A stretch of 64,000 nt of DNA, from the NCBI RefSeq assembly GCF_020536995.1, contig NC_068355.1, forward strand, positions 122,384,365 to 122,448,364, given 5' to 3'. Positions within the stretch are counted from its first letter, which is position 1; each line of letters opens with the position of its first letter. Positions 35,690 to 49,300 of the stretch are shown piece by piece. Source of the stretch: Dreissena polymorpha (Eukaryota > Mollusca > Bivalvia > Myida > Dreissenidae). A model generated the notes under the pieces. That model was given only the letters and a program-made list of their open reading frames with translations, was not told the DNA's origin and did no database searches. A program made the position numbers and the translations under genes.

Positions 35690-38081
35690 GAAGCAGATGC
35701 AGTGTATAACGAGCGGAATAAACTAAACTGACAATACAACACCGATTGCCAAAATGAAGTCTGCGATTCGTGATTATACGGCTCGCGTTTTCATCGACTC
35801 AATCTCACGCTGCAGCCGTAGTATTTGAACTAAAATTAACTTTACAAAGTTTCAACTTTTAACAACAAAAACAACCACATTAATTAAAGTAATCACACGT
35901 AGTAAACACAACCTAACTGGAGTAGAATGTACATGTCATCCACACAGTAACTAACTGTTCATAGTGACGGCTACTAGATAATAAGTCCCTTATCTAAGCG
36001 ACCACCTTACCAACTCTGGCGTAAATGGTCGCTGTACAGACCTACCGCAATTGTTCATTATACTATGTGAAAGTAACTCGAAATACCACATAAAGCGGCC
36101 TAACCAATTTATCACCATAACATGGTTCCCTCTTTCTTGTTTTTATATAGCCAAAGAATATATATAAATGTATCGCTGCTGTTAAAAAAACACATTAAAC
36201 AACGCATAAGGACCCACACCCAATTTCATTCTAGTTAACATAGTTTTCTTTTCTCTTCTGCAAATAAACCTAAGGTAATAGTTAAAACAAGATAAGCTTC
36301 GTTCTGGGAAAACGAGCCTAATGCACGTGTCGTCCCAAATTAGCCTGTGCAGTCCACGTTTCGGATTAACGGGATTTTCGCTAAGAGACTGCCTTTAAAC
36401 GTGAAGTTAATAAAACGCGGAAAATGTCGTCACTGATGAGCCTGTGCGGACTGCAATCTGGAACGGCAATGCACGCACATGCGTTAAGCCTCGTTTTTCC
36501 ATGAGCAATGCTTAGATAAATTGGGCACAATCGTTGTTGAAAGCTCAAGAAGTAACTCGTTATCGTTTCCGATGAGTGTTTGGACAAATGGCAAGGAACT
36601 AGCGAGGGTCACATCATACATGACTAATAGTGTACATGAAGTGGTTTGTTATCACGACCTTCATAAAATACGCCTTTTGAAACATTAACCAGCTTAATTA
36701 TGCAAGCATGTTTTATTCACCTGCGCAAACGTGCACATGGTAAGTGTTGGTGCTCGCTTTTTGTGAGTCGACATGGCTTTTAAATTTATTGAAACCCAGC
36801 TCTCTTGCTTTAAACTTTCTCAGAAAGTGTGTCGTAGTGATATCTCAATTGAGTTTGAAAATGATTTCGGTCTGTTGAAAAATACTGATGATGATGACAA
36901 TAGTGATGTTGAAACCGGTGGTTGAATCAGAAAAAGAAACAACAACCCCAAATGTCTTATGATATTTAATTACCAAAATTTAATTTTGCCATTAGTTCAG
37001 AAGTTCAGATAATAATATTTATTTTTTCCTGAAAAACAAATTACGGTGAACCAAGTTAAACAACACAACTTCTTTATTTGAACCTAACAAGACTACCGGT
37101 ATTCATCCAAAATACATGGTATAACAGGAGCCGTAATTAGAATGTCTATATTTCATAGGTAAACAATTCACAAGTCATCTATGGAACTTTGTATAGGCAG
37201 CCTCGTTTACAGGAGACAACAACCAGCTGCTGGCTGAGTTTTCGCAGTAAATGTGTGGCCCATAAAGGATATAGGATTTAAATACAAAACAAAAATATAC
37301 GTACATATTCGTTATTAGTTAGAAATACTTTATTAATTTCCCAAAAGAGTTGAAGTTAAAGAACTATGTTGTGTTATGCGTATAAAACATGTTCTTCTTA
37401 CACCAAGTTTGTTAGATGAACGTATGTCGAAACATACACTACCTTAATAGTTAAATATATTTATTGATGTCCATATGTCTATATATACTTCTTAAGTTCA
37501 AAATCCTCTAATCGTTTTTATTACACTTCAGATACTTACGACACCAGTACACTAAAACTATGTCAGAAATATTAGAGATTCGCGCGTTACGTTTTTAGGA
37601 TTTGTGGTTTCATTTTGTCTCCATATGTACATTTGGTTAAAATCGTTCTAGACGCGATTTTTGGTTTGTGATTGTATCTAGGATTAACGCGAGGTTCGGC
37701 TTGCCCGCAAACCCACATTAATTGTTCCTTTAGGTTTTAGTTAAGCGCATTTGGGACAACGAAGCTCTTAAATGAAAAAAACTATTTACTTAAAAAACAA
37801 CTGTCAGGTGAAACATTAGTGGAATAGATTTCACTAAGCGTTTGCTAGCCAACTCATTACTGATTTATTATAGTAGCTTTCTATGGGTTCGGAATGTTCA
37901 AACGATTCGTGCAAACAAATGGCCATGGAGTTACATCAGTTGCATATGACTGTAGTCAGTGAATAAGAAATCCGAATGTTTACTTATGTTGAGAAATGCG
38001 TATTTTTCGCAAAGAGTTAATGACGCTTTTTTGACCCTGTATATGAAGGGAATAAATCCTTATGGACATCATTAGTGTCTT
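35690..38081. other. Spacer with one fold-back MITE; no gene supported
   Basis: Mostly AT-rich unique-looking DNA. A fold-back MITE copy lies at about 36297-36513 (GTCGTCCCAAATTAGCCTGT and its mirror half). A 50-codon plus-strand ORF (36774-36926, MAFKFIETQLS...) ends in an acidic stretch, but there is no reason to call it a gene. The missing GH81 first exon and promoter may lie here. Confidence 0.5.
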
Positions 38082-38334
38082 GTTCTGTGAAAACTGGGCT
38101 TAATTCATGTGCGTAAAGTGTCGTCCCAGATTAGCCTGTGCAGTCCGCACAGGCTAATCAGGGACAACACTTTTCGCTTTAATGGTATTTTTAGTTTTAA
38201 GGAAGTCATTCCTTACCAAAAATCAAGTTTAGGCGGAAAGTGTCGTCCCTGATTAGCCTGTGCGGACTTCACAGGCTAATCTAAGACGACACTTTACGCA
38301 CATGAATTAAGCCCAGTTTTCTCAGAACAAGACA
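38082..38334. mobile_element. Fold-back MITE copy 8 (best preserved)
   Basis: The outer ends GTGTCTTGTTCTG and CAGAACAAGACAC are perfect inverses. Each half contains a nested palindrome around GCCTGTGCAGTCCGCACAGG. The halves join through AACACTTTTCGC and GCGGAAAGTGTCG. The whole element can fold into one long hairpin or into two smaller ones. It is the reference copy for the family. Confidence 0.9.
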
Positions 38335-40343
38335 CAATTTAATTTAAAATTACCAAAGTGGTATATGAGTATTATTTTTTTATTAATTTGATGAGAACAT
38401 ATCCACAACATCAGCACCATATGTGCACATATTGACGAATAACGAGATTTCGGTGGGAACAAGTGTAAATACATACAAGTGTAAATATTTAAAATACATA
38501 ATGTGAAAATAAATAAAGTACGTGATATGTAAATATATCAAGAACATAATTATATTTCATGGTCTGACATGCATATTCACAATCCATATAAAGTCCACAA
38601 CTCATTAACAGTTGACAAAAAAACGCAATTTTCAGCTGTTCTGAAAAAATATCAAAAAATGAGCAAATGGCATCAAACATAACAATGCTTTCTGATATTT
38701 CTATACTGATAGATAAATCTTTTACTAACATAAATAAGAGGAAACAAGCAAAAAATTATAATTGAAAAATAAAATAAGATACACAGGATACGGATGCAAG
38801 CGCTACGCATATGTGCACATACTTTGTGTAATGAATCAATACAATAAAATAACATATAACAAAATATTGTCACTGACATCTTAATTTTTTTTCATTACAA
38901 CAACTGAAGTCCAAGTAAATTCAAATTAAAACTGACAAAATGTTTTATTTTCCTCAACAAATGGTAAACTATTTAAGGGTCAAAAAGTCAGAAAAGTCCA
39001 TTTTTCTTGAATACTCTGGTACTTTTAACATGTTATCATGTTGTTTTGTTAAATAACTAAGTTAACATTGATTTCAGTAGTAATTTAAACGAAAGTAATG
39101 GAATATTAAACCCTTACATAAACAGAACAAATATCAAACTAAACACCATAAAACCAACAAGAATTTGGTTTTCAGATAAATATATGGGGGGGGGGGGGAT
39201 TCTTCAAAAAAGAAAAATTAGTAGGTAAATCTGATACAGAAATAAAATATATTATCACTATTTGGTAACTGAATTTTCATACAATAAAGTGTGTATTTTT
39301 TTAATTTCCAGCATTCCTATTTATTTGGCCACACACTGGTGGGGACCATTCCATGCCAGAATTACAACGCAAGGTAAACAATTCCATATGAAATGAACAT
39401 TAAGTTCTTAAAAGACCTTCAACATATTGCTAGAACACAAAGTGCTTTAAAATAAAACACTGAAATTATAAACATTTAACATTATATAACATTAAATTTA
39501 TGTCAAAGATAAAATATTTTGTATAAAACAATTCAAAGAAATTGTAATGAATTTTGACCAAAAAAATGTAAATACATGTACAAAGATAAGAAAAAAGCAA
39601 AAACAAACATCACAAATATTGTAGAAAACTTGTGTGTAAAATGTTCAACATTAATCGTGAAAAAAACTCTTCATGTAATGAATGGTTTGCTTTATGGATA
39701 TATAAAAGTAGGAAACTAAGAGAAACTTAAATGTGACACAAAAAGATTCGACTCTTCCAAATGTAAATAATTTGTGTGGTAAACATTATAATTGTGATGT
39801 ATATATTTTAGAAAACAAAGTTACTTCCAAAGAGTGGAAGGACTATAAACTTCAGAACTGTTGCAACGAAAACCAAAGAGCAACAGAACAGGTGCATACT
39901 TGCTTAATTATCAAAATCTGAAACACTGTTTTTAATGCGTTTTAAAATGAAATTAGTAATAAATCTCAAATAAAATTCTTTTCCTCAGTAAAAAATTCCA
40001 TAAGATTGATCAGACTACAGGGTGTTGGAATGACAGCAACAATATGATTGAAAATATGATAAATCTAAGCTAAATCTAAGCTAAACATGAAATATAATAT
40101 CTTGTTGTGTAAGGATTGCATCATTTTGCATGATTACAAAATGTCATAAGTTTGGAGAAATTTTATTATTTTAACCAAACATTCATTTGCTGAAATCAAT
40201 TAGTGTAACTTTTACTGTGTAATATCACCTTAAGAACAAGTATTGTAATTAAATGCTGTCATTGCATTGTTTATATTCACTTCTGGCAAAATCCTGAGTT
40301 TTAATATTGAAAAACAACAATAACAACAAGAAAAAGTTGGAGT
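38335..40343 (-). other. Likely PLPP 3' untranslated and flanking region
   Basis: AT-rich DNA downstream of the PLPP stop codon, with no supported coding exon. A G run lies at about 39187-39198. Polyadenylation signals (TTTATT on the plus strand) are too frequent to choose one. Confidence 0.4.
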
Positions 40344-43300
40344 TCAAAGGTCATGGAGTTGTTGAGCCTCATTGTGGCATTGCTGTTCCACACTGCCATC
40401 ACTGACTGTCGACTGATTCAAGTCATGGGAACTCATGCAGGGAAACATGTCAGATACACAGTACGCCTGAAAAAACAAACAAGATGCAAGCGTTTTTTAA
40501 AAATATATAATGAAAAAGTTTTTTATTAATTTACAATTGCTGTCAAAGGTATAAGTGAACTTTGCATCATCATCATCATAATTATCATCCTAAGAAAGAG
40601 CAACATTACAATGCCACCATCTTAAGCATACATGTATTTAAATCATGTTCAACATTATCATAAGCACCCAGACCCTGTGACATTTTGTTCCCATCCATCA
40701 AAACCACATAACCCTTTAACTCTCGGAAGCAAAGTGAAAGTGGCTATATGCAAACAACATAAAACCAAAACAGCCTGTGAGTAACTCGCAGTCTGTTCAG
40801 GTTTTGTGCTTTTTGCTGCTCATCAGTATCTAAGGTTTGGAAATGAAGCCTTCAAATAAATTTAACTTCGTGACTACACATGCTTACAAAGATGTATCTT
40901 AGTTAAAATGGTTAAACCTCTTCATGTAAAACTTCCAACAGAAAAATACACACCACTAAAGCAGCCGTAGTGCTTCCAATGACTGCACCAGCAATCACGT
41001 CGCTGGGATGGTGTTTATAGTCAGTGATACGACTGAGGCACGTGTACCAGGCTAAATAAATCAGAAGTGCCTGGACAACTGAGCGAAATAAATACCTCCG
41101 GAAGAATGTGACATGCTTCTGAATATAGATCTGAAACCCACAATCAATTGACAGCAATAACAGCACATGTTTATTCATTTTTAGTGTGAGCGTTATGTTA
41201 CAGCAAATCAGTATGTGCTTAGAAGCCTTAGGTACGGTTTATTCAATTTTAGTGTGATCATTATGTTACAGCAAATCAGTATGTGCTTAGAAGCCTTAGG
41301 TACGGTATGGAAAGACAACCACTGCCTGTTGCAGCAGACGACAAATGCCATTCTCCTAGCAGAGTTGTCGTTTGTGCCTCAACATAAATGTGAATGTGAT
41401 GAACCGCTGTGTATTGGTACACTGCAGAGGGTTTATATGACTAATAGTGTTTAACAGCTTGTAAAACGAGATTGGCCAATCTGGTGTTTATCATTGAAAT
41501 CTGTACATATTGGCTGCTTTCAGGGAAAACGGGGCTCAATGCATGTCAAATAAGATTAGCCTGTGCATACTGATTAGCCTGTGCAATGCGCACAAGCTAA
41601 TCAAGGACGACATTTTACAACAGCGAACACCTACAGTGCCTTCACCACTTTGATTTTCTTTTTAATCAACCAGGGCATTTAATACATAAAACAAAATGAA
41701 TACACCATAACAAAAAAATCATACTTAATATGTAATATTATTTTATCTGCTTGACTTATTATATAGTTTTATATCATTCTATCATTTGTCATGCCGACTT
41801 AAGACAATCTCATTTGATTAAGTATGTAAGACAATTAAACTGATGAGGCAATGGTTAACAATAGCACCTACCACAAGATAGACTGCCACATAGGTGGAGA
41901 AGGAGGCATGTCCGGAAGGGAACGATAATCTGCCAAAAAAATATATAAATTAGCAGCACTGTAAAAAACGGAGCCTATTCCATGTGAATAAAGGTCTTCC
42001 CAGATAAGCCTGTGCAGTCCAAAAATGCTCAACAGGGACAAAACTTTCCACCTTAAAGGCTACCCAATTATTAGCCTGTGCAGTCAGCGCAATCTTATCA
42101 GGGATGACACTTTCCGCATTAACTTGTTTTTTTCCTAAGCAAAAGACTTGCTTTAAATGAAAAATTGTATCAAACTTAAAGTCGAAAATGTCTTGCCTTA
42201 TAAGACTGTGTTGACTGCACAGGCTTACTCGGGATGACATTTTACGCTAATGCATAAAGCCCCTGTTTTCCCATAGCTTAGCTCACATCTACACATGTTC
42301 AACATACCTCATCTCTCGTATTTCATTAGCCTCCTTGCCAAGGCACTCAAAATCCTCTATATGTCCCTGAGAGCAATTAATCTTACTGAAGTTGACCTTG
42401 CAAACGTCAAAGAAATGAGGTCGTAGTCGTCCGATACTGTACTTTCCGATGTCAGTCACAATGTGTTCTATCACAGCCCCAAATAGGAAAGGCACCAGAG
42501 AAATGTAGATGTTCCTCACAATTATTTTGAGGTGCCCGTAGGTTTTAAGGTCAGTTTTAAGTTGGCTGTTCACGCATTTGTATATCAGTACTGATTCAAC
42601 AACTACCATCTGAAAAATAGTAATCAGTTTCTTCACCTTAATAGATTATGGACATATTTTTGATAAATATTTATACATGGAGATTCAGACATTGTACTAA
42701 AAGAATAATAATTCCTGATTTGTGTATTAAAATATTGCAAATATTCAAACAAACAAAAAAAGAATGAATGGGGTTCATAAAATTGTCAAATTGCGGACAA
42801 AATGTATTTACAGCCAATGCTAATCACATGCAAATGAGCTAGCACATGATTCGCAATAAATTTTTATAAATGAATCGAAAATATTGTCTATAAATGGGAG
42901 TCCATTTCAGCCATGCTAAATGAAATTCAATTAAGGTGGTCATTGAGTTGAATCGGGTCTTTGATTCTAGCCCTCCATGAAATAAATCAGCAATAAATGT
43001 GCTTGGTAAATTGGAAATAAAAAGCCCTTCTCAAGCAGCAATAAATGGAGTATTCATTTCAATATCACTCCTTTTGCGACATGAATGGTTATTAACTGAT
43101 TTAGTAGCAACAGGTTTAAGAAGTTCTCTCATGAACAATATTGGACTCATATTCAATGCAATGGTCATAAATAGACTATAATCAATTAAGTATTCCCATT
43201 TATTGCCTTTTTTCGCAGAATTTTATGCTAAACAATTTTGTGTTTGGGTATATATATAAAATAAACATAAACATAAACAAGAGATGTGTTTGTCAGAAAC

Positions 43301-46300
43301 ACAATGCCCCCTATTGCGCCGCTTTGAAATATTATTTTTTTTACCTTTGACCTTGAAGGATGACCTTGACCTTTAACTTCCACAACTCAAAATGTGCAGC
43401 TTCATTAGAACGCTGCTTGGAAAAATAATTATTATTTTATTATTTTTTTACCTTGAAGGATGACCTTGACCTTGAACTTCCACCACTCACAATGTGCAGC
43501 TTCATGAGAACGCCACTTTGATTTTTGATTTTTTTTTACCTTTGACCTTGAAGGATGACCTTGACCTTGAACTTCCACCACTCAAAATGTGCAGCTTCAT
43601 GAGATACACATGCATGCCAAATATCAAGTTGCTATCTTCAATATTGAAAAAGTTATGGCCAATGTTAAAGTTTTCGGACAGACAGACGCCATATATTTGA
43701 CATTTGACCTTAAAGGATGACCTTCACCTTTCACCACTCAAAATGTTCAGCTCCATGAGATACACATGCATGCCAAATATCAAGTTGCTATCTTTAATAG
43801 TGAAAAAGTAATGGCCAATGTTAAAGTTTTTGGAAGGATGGACAGACACCATATTTTAGATATTTGACCTTGAAGGATTACATTGACCTTCACCTTTCAC
43901 CACTCAAAATGTGCAGCTCCGTGAGATGCACATGCATGCCAAATATCAAGTTGCTATCTTCAATATTGAAAAAGTTATGGCCAATGTTAAAGTTTTTGGA
44001 CGGAAAGACGCCATATATTTAACATTTGACCTTGAAGGATGACCTTGACCTTCACCTTTCACCACTTAAAATGTTCAGCTCCATGAGATACACATGCATG
44101 CCAAATATCAAGTTGCTATCTTTATTAGTGAAAAAGTTATGGCCAATGTTAACGTTTTTGGACGGATGGACAGACGCCATATATTAGACATTTGACCTTG
44201 AAGGATGACCTTGACCATCACCTTTCACCACTCAAAATGTGCAGCTCCATGAGATGCACATGCATGCCAAATATCAAATTGCTATCTTCAATATTGAAAA
44301 AGTTATGGCCAATGTTAAAGTTTTTGGACGGACAGACGCCATATATTTGACATTTGACCTTGAAGGATGACCTTGACCTTCACCTTTCACCACTCAAAAT
44401 GTTCAGCTCCATGAGATACACATGCATGCCAAATATCAAGTTGCTATCTTCAATAGTGAACAATTTATGGCCAATGTTAACGTTTTTGGACGGACGGACA
44501 GACGTCATATATTAGACATTTAACCTTGAAGGATGACCTTGACTTTCACCTTTCACCACTCAAAATGTGCAGCTCCATGAGATGCACATGCATGCCAAAT
44601 ATCAAGTTTCTATCTTTATGAATGCAAAAGTTATGGCCAACGTTAAAGTTTTTTCCGGACAGACGGACAGACTGACATACACACATACTGACATACACAT
44701 ACTGACATACACACATACTGACATACACACATACTGACATACTGACTGACGGACAGTAACTGCTATATGCCACCCTACCGGGGGCATAAAAATAAATTTC
44801 ATATTAGTACAAAAATAAGTTAACAAAATCTTTACATTATAAGGAATACTGTAAATATAAAAATATTTGCTTAAAATTGTTTATTTACTTGTGATTAAGA
44901 TTTTAATACCACAATGACAGCCAATACGAATCCTATTCCATACAGCATTGCAGATGTAACCGTGGAGTCATGAAAGGGATACTTCAGTGAGTCATCATCA
45001 CAGAAAAAGCCTCTCTTGTACGGGTCTCCCAGCACTCTGAACAGCAACAGAATTATTCCACCTGTGGGTTTCATAAGAATTGTATGATTTAGAAGAGTTG
45101 GCTTTGCATTTAACTAGACCAGTGCATTTGATTAACAAGAGGGCCTGAAAGGCCAAAAGTCGCTCACCTGAGATAACAAGATATTACTGGGACAAATCTT
45201 CTGACCAAGTTTCATGAAGATCGAAAAATAAATGTGGCCTTTAGAGTGTAAACAAGGTTTTACTATAGCCATATAAGGAAAAAAGTCCCGCCCCCTGGCA
45301 GCCATGTTTTTCAACCAACCAGCATCATTTTTTAACTCTTCTAAGATATTATCGGGATGAATCTTCTGACCAAGTTTTATGAAGATCTGACAGTAAATGT
45401 GGCCTCTAGAGTGTTAACAATATTTTACTATAGCCATATAAGGAAAAATGCCAGCCCCTTGGAAGCCATGTTTTTCAAGCAAACATAATTATTTTCAAAC
45501 TCATCCAAGATATTATTGAGACCAATTTTCTGACCAAATTTCATGAAGATTGGACAATAAATGTGGCCTCTAGAGCGTTAACAAGGTTTTACAAAAGCCA
45601 TAAAATTATATAGCCATAAGAGGAAAAATGCCCCGCCCCGGGTGTCCATGTTTTTAAAGCAATCAAAACCATTTTCGAACTCATCCAAGATATCATTGGG
45701 ACAAATCTGCTGACCAAGTTTCATGATTATCGGGAAATAAATGTGACCTCTAGAGTGTTAACAATGTTTAACTATAGCCATATATTTAAGGAAAAATGCC
45801 CCACTCCCATGCAAGGTGGCCATGTTTTTCAACCAACCGGCATCATTTTTGAACTGGTCCAAGATGTTATTGGGATGAATCTTCTGACCGAGTTTCATGA
45901 AGATCGGACTATAAATGTGGCCTCTAGAGTGTTAACAAGATTTTACTTAAGCCATATAAGGAAAAATGCCCCACCCCTTGGCAGCCATGTTTTTCAAGCA
46001 AAAGTTTAAGTTGTAACCATTTTCGAACTCATCCATGATATTAATAAGACAAATCTTCTGACCATGAAGATTGGACAATAAATGTGGCCTCGAGAGTGTT
46101 AACAAGGTTTAACTATAGCCATATAAGGAAAACATGCCCCGCCCCATGGTGGCCATGTTTTTCAACCAAAGGGCATCATTTCTGAACTTGTCCAAGATAT
46201 TATTGGGATGAATCTTCTGACCAAGTTTCATGAAGATTGGACAATAAATGAGTCCTCTAGAGTGTTAACTTGATTTTACTATAACCATATAAGGAAAAAT

Positions 46301-49300
46301 GCCCCGCCCCCTTGGCAGCCATGTTTTTCAAGCAAAGGTTACCATTTTCAAACTTATCCAAGATTTCATTGGGACAAATCGTCTGACCAAGTTTCATGAA
46401 GATCGGAAAATAAATGTGGCCTCTGAGTGTTAACAAGGTTTTGCTAAAGCCATATTAGAAAAAATGCCCCGCCCCTTGGCAGCCACGTTTTTCAACCAAC
46501 CGGCATCATTTTTGAACTTGTCCAAGATATTATTGGGATGAATCTTCTGACCAAGTTTCATGAATATTGAACAATAAATGTGGCCTCTAGAGTGTTAACA
46601 AGATTTTACTATAGCCATATATACATTGTAGCCATATAAGGAAAAGTGCCCCGCCCCTTGGCAGTCATGTTTTTCAAGCAAAGGTTACCATTTCTGAACT
46701 CATCCAAGATATCATTGGGACATATTTTCTCAGCAAGTTTTATGAAGATCAGAAAATAAATGTGGCCTCTAAAGTGTTAACAAGGTTTCACTAAAGCCAT
46801 ATAAGGAAAAATGCCCGGCCCTCTGGCGGCCATGTTTTTCAACCAACCAGCACTATTTTCGAACTTGTCCAATATATTATTGGGATGAATCTTCTGACCA
46901 AGTTTCATTAAGATCAGACAATAAATGTGGCCTCTAGAATGTTAACAAGATTTTACTAAAGCCATATAAAGCCATATAAGGCAAAATGCCCCGCCCCTTG
47001 GCAGCCATGTTTTTCAAGCAAAGGTATCCATTTTCGAACTCTTCCAAGATATCATTGAGACCAATCTTCTGACCGAATTTCATGAAGATTGGAGAATAAA
47101 TGTGGCCTCTAGAGAGTTGACAAGGCAAATGCTGACGGCTCACAACGGACGATAGACAAAAAGCGATCACAAAAGCTAAAAATAAGATTGAAATGTTAAA
47201 AGAAATTAATTTTTGTAATATGCTTGCCATTGGTTAATAAAATAACATTTCATATTGAAACACTGATAAAGGATTAATTACAAGTAAATATGAAGCTGCA
47301 ACTTGAACCATAAACCCTTTCCTGATTAGAGTAGATTTTTCTACAATTTGCCACGGAGCATATACTAGAGTCCGTGAAATGGCTTATTATCCCCTACCTG
47401 TTTCACCGGAGGGGACTTATGGTTTGCGCTCTGTGTGTCTGTCTGTCTGTGAGTCTGTCTGTCACACTTTTCTGGATCCTGCGATAACTTTTAAAGTTCT
47501 TAATATTTGTTCATGAAACTTGAAACATGGATAGATGGCAATATGGACATTATGCACGTCATTTCATTTTGTTCCTACGTAAAAAATTATGGTTGCTATG
47601 GCAACAATTAGACTAGAAATACTGCTGAAAATGGTGGTTTTCTGGATCCTGCGATATCTTTTTAAGTTCTTAATATTTTTTCATGAAACTTGCAACATGG
47701 ATAGATGGCAATATGGACATTATGCACGTCATTTCATTAGTTTCCTACGACAAAAATTGTGGTTATGGCAACCAACAACAACAAAAATATTCTGAAAATG
47801 GTGGAATTTTTTACAATGGTGGAGCCGGTAGGGGACCATATTGCTTGACAATAGCCTTACAGTGATCATTTCTTTGATCATCCAAAAGGGAGTAAGAAGA
47901 AATACGGGACCGTTGATACGGACAGAAACTCTCTACAAAATGGCACCCTTGGTGTTAGGTTGGAAAAAGCTAGAAGAAATGAATCCAAAATGCTGGTTAC
48001 TTCTAAAATGGGCTTAACTGATGTCATCTAACTTTCATTGTGTTTTGTGTACTTTATTGGAACAGCAAAACCGCGAATTTGAATGTAAATAGAATAGATT
48101 ATATACCAGGTAATGACATATTCATTTAAAAAAAATATATTATACAAACATTTACCAACTGAATGTTCTTTTTTTCCCCTACATATCGTATGGGTATCCC
48201 ATGCGTCAGTGGCATTTGTGGATACACAACTTATTGTTTAACTTCTTATTAAGTGTTAATATATGCGTATTAAATTTCATAAATGAGGTGGAAGTCTTAC
48301 GAAATATGCAGTTATTCATTACAATGGTGTAAATGTGTTGAATGGTGAAACAAGTGAAAATTGACATTTGTATCCTTCTATCACCAAACTGTACATTTAT
48401 TTTATTTACCACAAACATTTTTCAGATCAGCAATTAATTATAAAAACAAGGGCTGTTTGTAAAACATGCATGCCCCCCATATAGGCTGTCCGTTGTAGTG
48501 GCAGCCATTGTGTGAATATGATTTTTGTCACTGTGACCTTGACCTTTGACCTAGTGACCTGAAAATCAATAGGGGTCATCTGCGGGTCACGATCAATGTA
48601 CCTATGAAGTGTCATGATCCTAGGCAAAAGCGTTCCTGAGTTATCATCCGAAAATCATTTTACTATTTCGGGTCACCGTGACCTTGACCTTTGACCTTGT
48701 GACCTCAAAATCAATAGGGGTCATCTGCAAGTCATGATCAATCTACCTTTGAAGTTTCATGATCCTAGGCGTATGCTTTCTTGAGTTATCATCCGAAAAC
48801 CAATTTACTATTTCGGGTCACCGTGACCTTGACCTTTGACCTAGTGACCTCAAAATCAATAGGGGTCATCTGCGAGTCATGATCAATCTACCCATGAAGT
48901 TTCATGATCATAGGCGTATGTGTTCTTGAGTTATCATCCGGAATTCATTTTACCATTTCGGGTCACCGTGACCTTGACCTTTAACCTAGTGAACTCAAAA
49001 TCAATAGGGGTCATCTGCAAGTCATGATCAATCTACCCATGAAGTTTCATGATCCTAGGCATATGCGTTCTTGAGTTATCGTCTGACAACCACCTGGTGG
49101 ACGGACCGACAGACCGACATGAGCAAAGCAATATACCCCCTCTTCGAAGGGGGGCATAATAATCAAAGACAAAGATAGCAGTGCGGATATTTGCAAACAT
49201 AAAATTGTCAGTCTAAAATGTATAATTATGTACGATTTAACTTTAAACTTCTTTCGAAACTTCTGTATATAGGCCTATACCAACTAAACATTATGCCCTT

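Noticed and set aside
36774-36926. 50-codon ORF with an acidic tail
   Set aside because: Too short, with no similarity and no promoter or splice evidence.
44546-44826. Frames rich in Val-Ser-Met-Cys
   Set aside because: Translation of a CATACACA-type simple repeat.
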